This document shows, in pieces, positions 1-5,454 of a DNA stretch of 6,710 nucleotides; position 1 is the stretch's first letter; the number at the start of each line of letters is the position of its first letter. The position numbers and the translations under genes are program-made. Below the pieces are notes generated by a model that saw only the letters and a list, made by a program, of their open reading frames with translations, had not been told where the DNA came from and did no database searches. This DNA is from Gammaproteobacteria bacterium (lineage in GTDB: Bacteria > Pseudomonadota > Gammaproteobacteria > Pseudomonadales > Pseudomonadaceae), in assembly GCA_012513235.1 (NCBI GenBank), contig JAAZCO010000262.1, positions 1-6,710 on the forward strand, in the 5' to 3' direction.

Positions 1-47
1 GACATGGCTTCCGCGGTAATAGCTACAACATAGATATAGGTCAGCAT
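1..47 (-). CDS. UPF0126 / glycine-transporter family membrane protein, N-terminal fragment
   Basis: Partial gene, cut by the left edge after 15 codons. The visible residues are MLTYIYVVAITAEAM. This matches the start of UPF0126 proteins (Pfam glycine transporter, also annotated as trimeric intracellular cation channel family), whose first membrane helix commonly reads like YLIAITAEAM-G. The ATG at 47-45 has an AGGAG ribosome site at 58-54, with six bases between. The gene lies just downstream of a tandem glycine riboswitch on the same strand, a known pairing in Gammaproteobacteria. That context supports a glycine-related transport role in the inner membrane. Family assignment from so few residues would be weak alone; the riboswitch makes it likely. 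Confidence 0.72.
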   Translation of the reverse strand, partial: MLTYIYVVAITAEAM

Positions 48-94
48 ACAGGACTCCTGCAGACAAAAACGCCTCTCCCTCTGTCCTGTATACC
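43..94 (-). promoter_or_regulatory. Candidate riboswitch expression platform (start-codon sequestering helix)
   Basis: In the minus-strand RNA, GGUAUACAGGAC (94-83, the 3' part of aptamer 2) can pair with GUCCUGUAUGCU (54-43). The core is nine perfect Watson-Crick pairs (91-83 with 54-46), extended by one G-C and two G-U pairs. The second segment contains the whole AUG (47-45) and touches the end of the Shine-Dalgarno sequence. The first segment is part of the conserved aptamer core, so aptamer folding and start-codon masking exclude each other. No T-tract is present, so control is likely at translation initiation. The pairing is seen directly; the switching model is inference. Confidence 0.6.
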
Positions 95-257
95 TGAGAG
101 TTTACGCAGCAGTTTGCCGCTTGCCCCTTCGGTGGATTGCCTTTAGCAATCGCTCTCCAGTTGGCGAATCTAAGTTGTGTCGCAGTACATGAGCCTGAGC
201 GTTTATGGGAGTTTGCGCCTTCGGCGGAGCCAAGTTGTAATCGACTCTCTCTCCTGC
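71..257 (-). promoter_or_regulatory. Tandem glycine riboswitch (two aptamers)
   Basis: Read on the minus strand, aptamer 1 (about 257-179) starts GGAGAGAG and contains CCGCCGAAGGCGCAAAC followed by GCTCAGGC. Aptamer 2 (about 160-71) starts TGGAGAGCGATTGC and contains CCACCGAAGGGGCAAGCGG, AACTCTCAGGTA and GGACAGAG. These are the conserved blocks of the glycine (gcvT-type) aptamer, present twice in the same order and joined by a short linker, as in classical cooperative tandem riboswitches. Aptamer 1 is less canonical at its 3' side (CAGGCTCATGTACTG instead of CAGG..A..GGACAG). The element is the 5' leader of the UPF0126-like gene and should tune its expression to glycine. Confidence 0.93.
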
Positions 258-265
258 GAGCGCAT

Positions 266-294
266 ATTATACGGTGAGTTGCGTGATAAAGAAG
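266..294 (-). promoter_or_regulatory. Sigma70-type promoter for riboswitch transcript
   Basis: A perfect minus-strand TATAAT lies at 271-266. It predicts a transcript start near 259, right at the first base of aptamer 1, which is where a riboswitch leader should begin. The -35 region at about 294-289 reads CTTCTT and is poor, so the -35 assignment is weak; the -10 box carries the call. Confidence 0.6.
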
Positions 295-389
295 CTTAAT
301 CTGTAGCGCTTTTAGTCGCGTGCTACACAATGCTTCATTTACTCTGTTTCACAGCTGCCATGCCGTTTAAGGAGGTCCTATGGATGCCA
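295..389. other. Intergenic stretch with no confident gene
   Basis: This is the part of the 48-389 gene-free stretch that is not riboswitch or promoter. It holds a weak inverted repeat (GTAGC 303-307 with GCTAC 322-326) without a T-tract, and an isolated perfect plus-strand Shine-Dalgarno-like AAGGAGGT at 369-376. I see no other structure in it. Confidence 0.6.
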
Positions 390-402
390 TTATTTAATGG
401 CA
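385..402 (-). terminator. Short hairpin over the DUF3299 stop codon, weak terminator candidate
   Basis: TGCCATTA (385-392) and TAATGGCA (395-402) are perfectly complementary with a two-base loop; a realistic fold opens the inner pairs. The minus-strand stop codon TAA (392-390) sits in the stem. There is no T-run after it on the minus strand, so it may protect the mRNA 3' end or pause polymerase rather than terminate it. No better terminator is visible between this operon and the riboswitch promoter. Confidence 0.3.
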
Positions 403-920
403 GGACTATCAAAGACATAAGGGTAAATCTGCGTGGCGTCAGCGCTATAGCCCGTATCGCCAATATCACTGCTGAACGAGGCAACACTGAGCTTGCCTTC
501 AACCCAATAGGGCTGCCACATATTGCCTAAAGCCACGCCACCTTCGCTGGTGACATAGACTATTTGGTTCGACGGCGGTGGCGGTACATGAATGCAAGCA
601 CCAAAGTAGGGCACTAATAAAAACTCAGTGACGCGGCTGTTGTCGTCAATGGTTAGCGGCACGATATAGCCAGGCAGCTTTACATGCAGCCCGTCCAGTT
701 CAGGCACAATCGGCGCATTAGGGTATTGCTGCTCAGCCGCAGGGCCACTTTCAGCCAGCATATCTGCCAGTTGATCAAAGTCGTGTAGCGCTGCAGGTGG
801 AGGTAAGGGCGGAGCATCGGCCGGCACCAACTCTTTCCATTTTAGGGTGCGTAGTTCTGCAGCAAAGGCTGTGCTCAAACTGCAGAACAGTAGCGTCGTT
901 AACAATATTTTTCGCATCAT
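390..920 (-). CDS. DUF3299 secreted protein, last gene of zinc operon
   Basis: A 176-residue protein of the DUF3299 family. An N-terminal signal peptide (basic MMRK, hydrophobic core 5-19, likely cut after AFA-A near residue 21) sends it to the periplasm. A proline-rich stretch follows (37-42). The conserved domain has LPGYIVPL at 82-89, EFLLVPYFGACIHVPPPP at 99-116 with NQIVYV at 118-123, and YWVEGKL at 138-144. C109 and H111 in the GACIH motif are possible metal ligands, but no function is established to my knowledge. The start is taken at ATG 920, with AGG seven bases upstream; a TTG at 926 sits too close to that AGG. The gene lies 39 bases after the permease gene on the same strand, consistent with co-transcription. 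It presumably works with the ABC complex in the envelope. Confidence 0.9.
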   Translation of the reverse strand: MMRKILLTTLLFCSLSTAFAAELRTLKWKELVPADAPPLPPPAALHDFDQLADMLAESGPAAEQQYPNAPIVPELDGLHVKLPGYIVPLTIDDNSRVTEFLLVPYFGACIHVPPPPSNQIVYVTSEGGVALGNMWQPYWVEGKLSVASFSSDIGDTGYSADATQIYPYVFDSPAIK

Positions 921-959
921 GCTCAAGCCTAAATGAAGTAACAGTAATAGTTTATGAAG

Positions 960-2228
960 TTATAAACGGATATTTAAACCATCAGACAACGACTGCCGGT
1001 AAGCGCGCCACGCCGGCACTGCGCCCATCAATACACCCGCCAGTAACACCGCGCCCAATAGCGTCCACTCATAGAGTGTCGGTGCCGATAAAGGCAGGTA
1101 TAAACCGTAATGACTTTGCAAGGGTGCTTGCGCAATGGCAATGCCAACATACAGCAGCACTACACCCAGCGTGATGCCTGCCAGCGCCAGAGCAAAGGCT
1201 TCTAAAATCAGCAAGCCGGCAATATGCCAAGGTCGTGCACCCACTGAGCGTAAAATCGCCATCTCGCGGCGGCGTTCATTCAGGCTGGTGAGGATGGCCG
1301 TCAGCATGCCAATCAGTCCGGTCAGCACTACAAACAGGGAGACAACAAATAGCGCTTTTTCAGCTGTGCCCATCAGGCTCCACAGTTCTTGCAGAGCGAC
1401 ACCCGGCAAAATGGCCAATAAGGGCTCACCGCGCCATTGGTTGATTTCTCGCTGCACGGCAAAGGTGGCAATTTTACTCTTTAAGCCCAGTAACATGGCG
1501 GTGATTTCTTTAGGTTGTAAATCCATGTGCAATGCTTGTTCAGCACTGATTTTGCGATTGCCATAGGCAGGAGCACCGTGCTGCCAATCAATATGCAAAG
1601 CTTGCATGCCGGCTAAGGCAATATGCAACGTGCGGTCTACTGGAGTGCCGGTGCGCTGTAAAATACCCACAGTGGTGAAAGGTTTGTCATCGTGGTTGAC
1701 TAAGCTGATGGTGGCTACGCCGTGGGCTAAGACAATCTCTTGCTCGAGCTGATAATTGAGTGCCGCCGCTACTTCTGCGCCGAGCACCACTTCAAAGGGG
1801 GCAAGGTCACTAAAAAAGCGGCCATCGCGCATTTTTAAATGTTGCTTGCGCCCGTATTGGTAGTGGGTGAAATAATCTTCAGTAGTGCCCAGTACGCGAT
1901 AACCTTGGTGCGAATCACCCAGTGACAGTGGCACAGCCCAATTGACTTTAGGGTGCTGGGCAAAATGCTCAAAGCTGCTCCAGCGGATGTTGTTGGTGGC
2001 GTTACCGATGCGAAACACTGAGTAGAGCAACAGGTTCACCGAACCAGAACGCGCGCCAACAATTAAATCAGTTGAGCTAATAGTGCTGGCAAAGCTGGCG
2101 CGAGTTTCAGTACGCACACGCTCCACAGCGAGTAATAAAGTAATGGACAGCGCAATGGCAAAAATAGTCAGCAGTGCAGTAAAGCGGCGATTATTTAAGC
2201 TGCGCAAAGCAATACGAAGTAAATGCAC
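960..2228 (-). CDS. MacB/FtsX-type ABC transporter permease
   Basis: A 422-residue inner-membrane permease with four predicted helices: about 16-35, 290-314, 337-362 and 388-408. A large periplasmic domain (about 36-285, MacB_PCD type) separates the first helix from the rest, and the FtsX domain occupies the C-terminal part. The cytoplasmic segment LNERRREMAILRSVGARPWH (316-335) is the coupling helix typical of this family and should contact the ATPase encoded just upstream. Such type VII ABC proteins usually transmit force or export substrates from the periplasm rather than import ions. The start is GTG at 2228, two bases after the ATPase stop, with GGAG eight bases upstream inside the ATPase gene, indicating translational coupling. 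It matches the PA4065-like member of the zinc-regulated operon I recall from P. aeruginosa. Confidence 0.93.
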   Translation of the reverse strand: MHLLRIALRSLNNRRFTALLTIFAIALSITLLLAVERVRTETRASFASTISSTDLIVGARSGSVNLLLYSVFRIGNATNNIRWSSFEHFAQHPKVNWAVPLSLGDSHQGYRVLGTTEDYFTHYQYGRKQHLKMRDGRFFSDLAPFEVVLGAEVAAALNYQLEQEIVLAHGVATISLVNHDDKPFTTVGILQRTGTPVDRTLHIALAGMQALHIDWQHGAPAYGNRKISAEQALHMDLQPKEITAMLLGLKSKIATFAVQREINQWRGEPLLAILPGVALQELWSLMGTAEKALFVVSLFVVLTGLIGMLTAILTSLNERRREMAILRSVGARPWHIAGLLILEAFALALAGITLGVVLLYVGIAIAQAPLQSHYGLYLPLSAPTLYEWTLLGAVLLAGVLMGAVPAWRAYRQSLSDGLNIRL

Positions 2229-2230
2229 CG

Positions 2231-2938
2231 TTAAATCTCCGGCTGGCGCATGGCGCGATTGAGTTGACTGAGGTCGATGCTGCGATCAAATAACTTGGCT
2301 AAGGATTGATCATGACTGACAAACAGCAAGCTGGCACCGGCGGCTTGGCATTCGGCAAAGAGTAACTCTAAAAATGCTTCACGGCTGTCGGCATCTAGCG
2401 CTGAGGTGGGCTCATCAGCAATCACTAACTTAGGTTGACCAATTAAAGCCCGTGCAGCAGCCACTCGCTGCTGTTGGCCAATGGATAATTCACCGGCTAA
2501 TTGCTTATGCAAGTTATCAGCCAGACCCAATTGCGTCAGTAAGGCGTGCGCTGCAGCTTGAATAGAACCATGACGCTCAATAGCTCTTTGCTGGCGCACT
2601 TTGGAAAACTGGCAGGGCAGTAGCACATTATCCAGCACTGATAAAAAGGGCAGCAGATTAAACTGCTGAAAGATAAAGCCGCTGTGATCCACCCGAAAGC
2701 GGTCACGGGCACTGGCGCTCAAAGTGCTTAAATCTTGCCCCAGAAGTTTAATGCTGCCGCTGTGGGCTAATTGCACGCCGCCGAGTAAACCCAGCAGCGT
2801 TGTTTTACCGCTGCCGGAGGGACCTTTTAGAAACAGGCTTTGCTCAGGCTCGAGGCGGAACTCATCAATCTCTAACAGCGTGGCTTGTTTGGGCCAGGCA
2901 AAGGTTAAGTTTTTGAGTTCGATAATCGGGGTGGTCAT
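2231..2938 (-). CDS. ABC transporter ATP-binding protein (MacB/LolD-like)
   Basis: A 235-residue cytoplasmic ATPase with all ABC motifs: Walker A GPSGSGKTT (39-47), Q-loop FQQFNLLPFLSVLDNV (90-105), signature LSIGQQQR (151-158), Walker B LVIADEP (171-177), D-loop SALD (179-182) and switch His209 in SHD. The signature has Ile in place of the usual first Gly of LSGGQ; the second Gly is kept, and such variants occur in working LolD/MacB-like proteins. I chose ATG 2938 because GAG lies six bases upstream; a TTG at 2956 would add six residues that do not look conserved. It pairs with the permease two bases downstream. The gene follows the His-rich DUF2796 gene by 67 bases, across a strong hairpin. 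Confidence 0.94.
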   Translation of the reverse strand: MTTPIIELKNLTFAWPKQATLLEIDEFRLEPEQSLFLKGPSGSGKTTLLGLLGGVQLAHSGSIKLLGQDLSTLSASARDRFRVDHSGFIFQQFNLLPFLSVLDNVLLPCQFSKVRQQRAIERHGSIQAAAHALLTQLGLADNLHKQLAGELSIGQQQRVAAARALIGQPKLVIADEPTSALDADSREAFLELLFAECQAAGASLLFVSHDQSLAKLFDRSIDLSQLNRAMRQPEI

Positions 2939-2966
2939 AGTGGTCTCTAACGCCAAGTGAACAAAG

Positions 2967-2996
2967 AGTCTGCGCCGCTGTGCATGGGCGCAGACC
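2967..2996 (-). terminator. Intercistronic hairpin / attenuator between DUF2796 and ATPase genes
   Basis: The minus-strand RNA has GUCUGCGCC (2995-2987) pairing perfectly with GGCGCAGAC (2976-2968) across a ten-base loop, plus a closing G-U. UCUUUGUU follows directly. The GC-rich stem with a U-rich tail resembles a leaky intrinsic terminator or an mRNA-stabilising 3' end for the first cistron. Both roles would yield more DUF2796 protein than ABC subunits. Confidence 0.65.
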
Positions 2997-3005
2997 GCTG
3001 TGAGC

Positions 3006-3692
3006 TTACCAGTTCAGCTGAGTGTTACTTGCGGAAAGCTCTGTGCCATGTTGTGTTGTGGGTGTGACTAACTGCACCTGAATTGTTTCGGTTGCTGGAA
3101 AGGCTTTAAAAAAGCCCGCGACATCAATACTTTTGAGTTGGTCCGCTGCACTGCAATTAAAGATGTAGTGCGCTTGGATATCACTGTGTGCATGCTCGTG
3201 TTCATGCTCGTCTGTGGCGTGCGTATGCTCAGCGTGCCTATTGGTAGCTTGAGCCTGGTGTTCTATCGCGTGCTGGACTAAATGTGGATGTGCGCTGTCA
3301 TCTGGGTGCTCATTTGCATCCTTGTGCTCATGCTCTGCAGTTAAGTCATGCTCCAGCGTCATACTGGTTAAAGAGCAGTGTGCGGCGCTGGTTAAAGTAA
3401 ATAATGCCTGTGCATCTTTAAGTTGGCGCTCAGCCTCAGACACTGCATGGTGGTCGGCTACTGAGTTGGGCTGGTATTCAAAGCCAACAATATTCATCGC
3501 GGGACTTTCCAGTTGCAGCTCCAGTTGTTGGTCATCAAGGGCTACATTGAGGGTGGCTAAACCATGCACGTGAGCATCAAGACTCTGGTGTTCAGTCTGC
3601 TGTGCATGGTTATGATGATTATGGTGTTCTGCAGTAGCGGCAAAAGAAGTCAGCGCCAAGACTAAAGGTGCGAGGGCATAACGAAAACGCAT
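3006..3692 (-). CDS. Histidine-rich periplasmic zinc-binding protein, DUF2796/ZrgA family
   Basis: A 228-residue DUF2796 protein, the family that includes Vibrio ZrgA and P. aeruginosa PA4063. A signal peptide (1-21, ending ATA-E) sends it to the periplasm. The protein has 28 His. One cluster (HHNHHNH, 23-29) lies at the mature N-terminus, just before the family motif DAHVHG (39-44). A longer one spans about 113-170 with repeated HEH and HAH units (for example EHEHEHAHSD, 162-171). C106 and C180 flank the second cluster and may form a disulfide. The likely role is to catch or buffer zinc in the periplasm. ATG 3692 has GGAG seven bases upstream. It is the first gene of the operon, directly behind a Zur-type operator. 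Confidence 0.93.
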   Translation of the reverse strand: MRFRYALAPLVLALTSFAATAEHHNHHNHAQQTEHQSLDAHVHGLATLNVALDDQQLELQLESPAMNIVGFEYQPNSVADHHAVSEAERQLKDAQALFTLTSAAHCSLTSMTLEHDLTAEHEHKDANEHPDDSAHPHLVQHAIEHQAQATNRHAEHTHATDEHEHEHAHSDIQAHYIFNCSAADQLKSIDVAGFFKAFPATETIQVQLVTPTTQHGTELSASNTQLNW

Positions 3693-3722
3693 CAGACAGC
3701 TCCATTGTAAATAAGTGGTTTG

Positions 3723-3735
3723 GTTATAGTATAAC
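3723..3735. promoter_or_regulatory. Zur-type operator
   Basis: GTTATAGTATAAC is a perfect inverted repeat around a central G and matches the core of the gammaproteobacterial Zur box (GTTATANTATAAC). The flanks do not extend the symmetry. It covers the predicted -10 box of the DUF2796 promoter, so zinc-loaded Zur bound here would block transcription. A zinc-binding first gene makes the assignment coherent. Confidence 0.87.
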
Positions 3736-3756
3736 TTTACATCTTGTGGTTGTGTA
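3728..3756 (-). promoter_or_regulatory. Promoter of the zinc operon
   Basis: Minus-strand -35 TACACA (3756-3751) and -10 TATACT (3733-3728) are separated by 17 bases. The predicted start near 3721 gives a leader of about 28 bases before the ATG at 3692. The -10 box lies within the Zur palindrome. Confidence 0.6.
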
Positions 3757-3790
3757 GACGCAAGTCGATACTAGAATTTGTCTAACAGCG

Positions 3791-3819
3791 CAGAAACGCA
3801 GAGGGTTGCGGTGTATAAT
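3791..3819 (+). promoter_or_regulatory. Candidate gdhA promoter
   Basis: A perfect TATAAT lies at 3814-3819. At 17 bases upstream the -35 position holds CAGAAA (3791-3796), a poor match, so an activator or a different -35 may be involved. The predicted start near 3826 gives a leader of about 100 bases before the chosen gdhA ATG. Confidence 0.5.
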
Positions 3820-3841
3820 TGTGAAAATATTTTTAGTTTTT

Positions 3842-3879
3842 CTATCTCAAGGTGCCTTGGCACTGATAAAGTCAGATAG
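3842..3879 (+). promoter_or_regulatory. Structured gdhA leader (stem-loop / nested palindromes)
   Basis: CTATCT (3842-3847) pairs with AGATAG (3874-3879), enclosing GTGCC (3852-3856) with GGCAC (3859-3863). CAAGG (3848-3852) and CCTTG (3855-3859) form a second, overlapping dyad. This could be an RNA structure or a repressor site downstream of the promoter. No known regulator motif is recognised. Confidence 0.35.
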
Positions 3880-3924
3880 TTTTGAACCATGACCGTGCGA
3901 GTGCGGTTTGCTGAGGTCTTATTA

Positions 3925-5262
3925 ATGTCCCAAACTCTAGATGCTTTTTTATCGCATATTAAACAACGTGACCCGGATCAGCCTGAATTCCATCAGGCGG
4001 TTGAGGAAGTGTTGCGCACATTGTGGCCTTTTTTAGAAGCTAATCCACGCTACATGCAGGCCGGCATCATTGAGCGTATGGTCGAGCCCGAGCGTGTGAT
4101 TTTGTTCCGCGTACCTTGGGTCGATGATGCCGGTAAGGTCCATGTTAATCGTGGTTACCGTATTCAAATGAATAGCGCAATTGGCCCCTATAAAGGCGGT
4201 TTGCGTTTTCACCCATCGGTTAACTTGGGTGTCTTAAAGTTCTTGGCTTTTGAGCAAGTGTTTAAAAACTCCCTCACGTCACTGCCGCTTGGTGGTGGTA
4301 AGGGTGGCTCAGATTTTGACCCTAAGGGTAAGTCTGATAATGAAGTCATGCGTTTTTGTCAGTCCTTTATGAGTGAGTTGTTCCGCCATGTGGGGCAGCA
4401 CCTTGATGTGCCAGCTGGTGATATTGGTGTCGGTGCGCGTGAAGTGGGCTATATGTTTGGTCAGTATAAGCGTCTGGCGAATGAGTTTACTTCGGTGTTT
4501 ACCGGTAAAGGTATGACTTACGGCGGTAGCTTAATTCGTCCTGAAGCCACAGGTTACGGTTGTGTCTACTTTGCTGAAGAGATGCTCAAAAGCGTTAAAC
4601 GTCGCATTGAAGGTCAGCGTATTGCTATTTCTGGCTCGGGTAACGTAGCGCAATATGCCGCGCAAAAAGTGATTGAGCTGGGTGGTAAGGTGATTTCTTT
4701 ATCTGACTCAGGCGGTACGATTTATTTCCATGAAGGTATGGACAGCGAACACTGGCATTACCTGATGGATCTGAAAAACGTACGTCGTGGCCGTATTGAA
4801 GAAATGGCTGAGCACTTTGGCCTGCAGTTCTTAGCCGGTCAGCGCCCTTGGGGCTTAGAATGCGATATCGCTCTACCGTGCGCGACGCAGAACGAATTGC
4901 ATATTGAAGATGCACGCATGCTGATTAAAAACGGCTGCATCTGTGTGGCTGAAGGCGCGAATATGCCTTCCACCTTGGATGCAGTCGATTTGTTTATTGA
5001 GCAGGGTATTTTATACGCGCCAGGTAAAGCATCCAACGCCGGTGGTGTGGCGGTCAGTGGTCTAGAAATGACGCAAAACGCGATGCGCTTGCTGTGGACT
5101 GACGGTGAGGTTGACGCCAAGCTGCACAGTATCATGCAACATATTCATGCCGCTTGTGTGAACTATGGTATGGAAAACGGTCGCGTTAACTACGTCAAAG
5201 GTGCGAATATCGCCGGCTTTGTAAAAGTAGCTGATGCGATGTTGGCGCAAGGGATCGTATAA
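3925..5262 (+). CDS. gdhA: NADP-specific glutamate dehydrogenase
   Basis: A 445-residue cytoplasmic enzyme, close to the 447 of E. coli GdhA and similar along its whole length. It makes glutamate from 2-oxoglutarate, ammonia and NADPH, the low-affinity route of ammonia assimilation. Visible landmarks: AIGPYKGG (85-92, substrate Lys90), GGGKGGSDFDP (123-133, catalytic Lys126), VPAGDIGVG (162-170, catalytic Asp166), the Rossmann motif SGSGNVA (236-242), ALPCATQNE (316-324), AEGANMP (342-348) and SNAGGV (370-375). The short hexameric class fits the length. I chose ATG 3925 because GAGG lies eight bases upstream and MSQTLDAFLSHIKQRDP aligns with the E. coli N-terminus. An in-frame ATG at 3889 has no ribosome site and adds an unrelated 12 residues. 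The gene is divergent from the zinc operon and ends at a strong terminator. Confidence 0.98.
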   Translation: MSQTLDAFLSHIKQRDPDQPEFHQAVEEVLRTLWPFLEANPRYMQAGIIERMVEPERVILFRVPWVDDAGKVHVNRGYRIQMNSAIGPYKGGLRFHPSVNLGVLKFLAFEQVFKNSLTSLPLGGGKGGSDFDPKGKSDNEVMRFCQSFMSELFRHVGQHLDVPAGDIGVGAREVGYMFGQYKRLANEFTSVFTGKGMTYGGSLIRPEATGYGCVYFAEEMLKSVKRRIEGQRIAISGSGNVAQYAAQKVIELGGKVISLSDSGGTIYFHEGMDSEHWHYLMDLKNVRRGRIEEMAEHFGLQFLAGQRPWGLECDIALPCATQNELHIEDARMLIKNGCICVAEGANMPSTLDAVDLFIEQGILYAPGKASNAGGVAVSGLEMTQNAMRLLWTDGEVDAKLHSIMQHIHAACVNYGMENGRVNYVKGANIAGFVKVADAMLAQGIV

Positions 5263-5297
5263 GTTACGTTCTGACCAAGCTCAATCAGCGACAGCAC

Positions 5298-5332
5298 AAA
5301 ATGCCCTATGGAGTCATCCTAGGGTATTTTTT
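5298..5332 (+). terminator. Intrinsic terminator after gdhA
   Basis: ATGCCCTA (5301-5308) pairs with TAGGGTAT (5320-5327), with one G-U. It continues past a bulged T into GGA/TCC (5310-5312 with 5317-5319) around a GTCA loop. A run of six T (5327-5332) follows. The AAAA before the stem gives only weak function on the other strand. Confidence 0.9.
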
Positions 5333-5362
5333 GTGGGTGACATTTGACTCGCTCACTGATTG

Positions 5363-5374
5363 ACTGATATCAGT
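5363..5374. promoter_or_regulatory. Perfect 12-bp palindrome, operator candidate
   Basis: ACTGATATCAGT is fully self-complementary, and a direct copy of its left half (ACTGAT, 5355-5360) lies two bases upstream. It sits about 80 bases before the DksA-like gene, where a regulator could act. TTGAC-N4-ATCAG (5360-5373) resembles an FNR/Anr box at 8 of 10 positions, but its centre does not coincide with the palindrome. The binding protein is unknown. Confidence 0.35.
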
Positions 5375-5410
5375 AGTTGTTGCTGTGCCTTGTTCTACAC
5401 TGAGCGCAGC

Positions 5411-5431
5411 AGGCATCAGCCGATGATGCTT
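5411..5431 (+). promoter_or_regulatory. Hairpin upstream of the DksA-like gene
   Basis: GCATCA (5413-5418) pairs with TGATGC (5424-5429), extended by a G-U and an A-T to eight pairs with a five-base loop. It ends 13 bases before the AGAGG ribosome site, so it would form in the leader if transcription starts upstream. A perfect TATAAT at 5438-5443 is probably not the promoter: the transcript would begin about five bases before the ATG and lose the ribosome site. Confidence 0.35.
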
Positions 5432-5454
5432 AATTACTATAATAAGAGGTCGTT

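Noticed and set aside
303..326. GTAGC/GCTAC inverted repeat as a terminator
   Set aside because: Only five pairs, a large loop and no T-run on either strand.
797..1174. Plus-strand open frame of 125 codons
   Set aside because: Lies antisense across the start of DUF3299 and the end of the permease gene, with no ribosome site and a low-complexity, Thr/Pro-rich product; both minus-strand genes are clear family members.
1135..1566. Plus-strand open frame of 143 codons
   Set aside because: Fully antisense to the FtsX-like permease; product rich in Ser/Arg with no recognisable domain.
3322..3573. Plus-strand Cys/Ser-rich frame
   Set aside because: Antisense of the His/Asp/Ala codons of the DUF2796 gene; composition is an artefact of the opposite strand.
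3889..3924. Upstream ATG extending gdhA by 12 residues
   Set aside because: No ribosome site before 3889, and the extra residues do not resemble known GdhA N-termini; ATG 3925 has GAGG at good spacing.
4625..5250. Several minus-strand frames inside gdhA
   Set aside because: Shadow frames antisense to a highly conserved enzyme, without ribosome sites or domains.
5438..5443. TATAAT as promoter of the DksA-like gene
   Set aside because: Transcription would start about five bases before the ATG and exclude the AGAGGT ribosome site; no -35 element at 16-18 bases.
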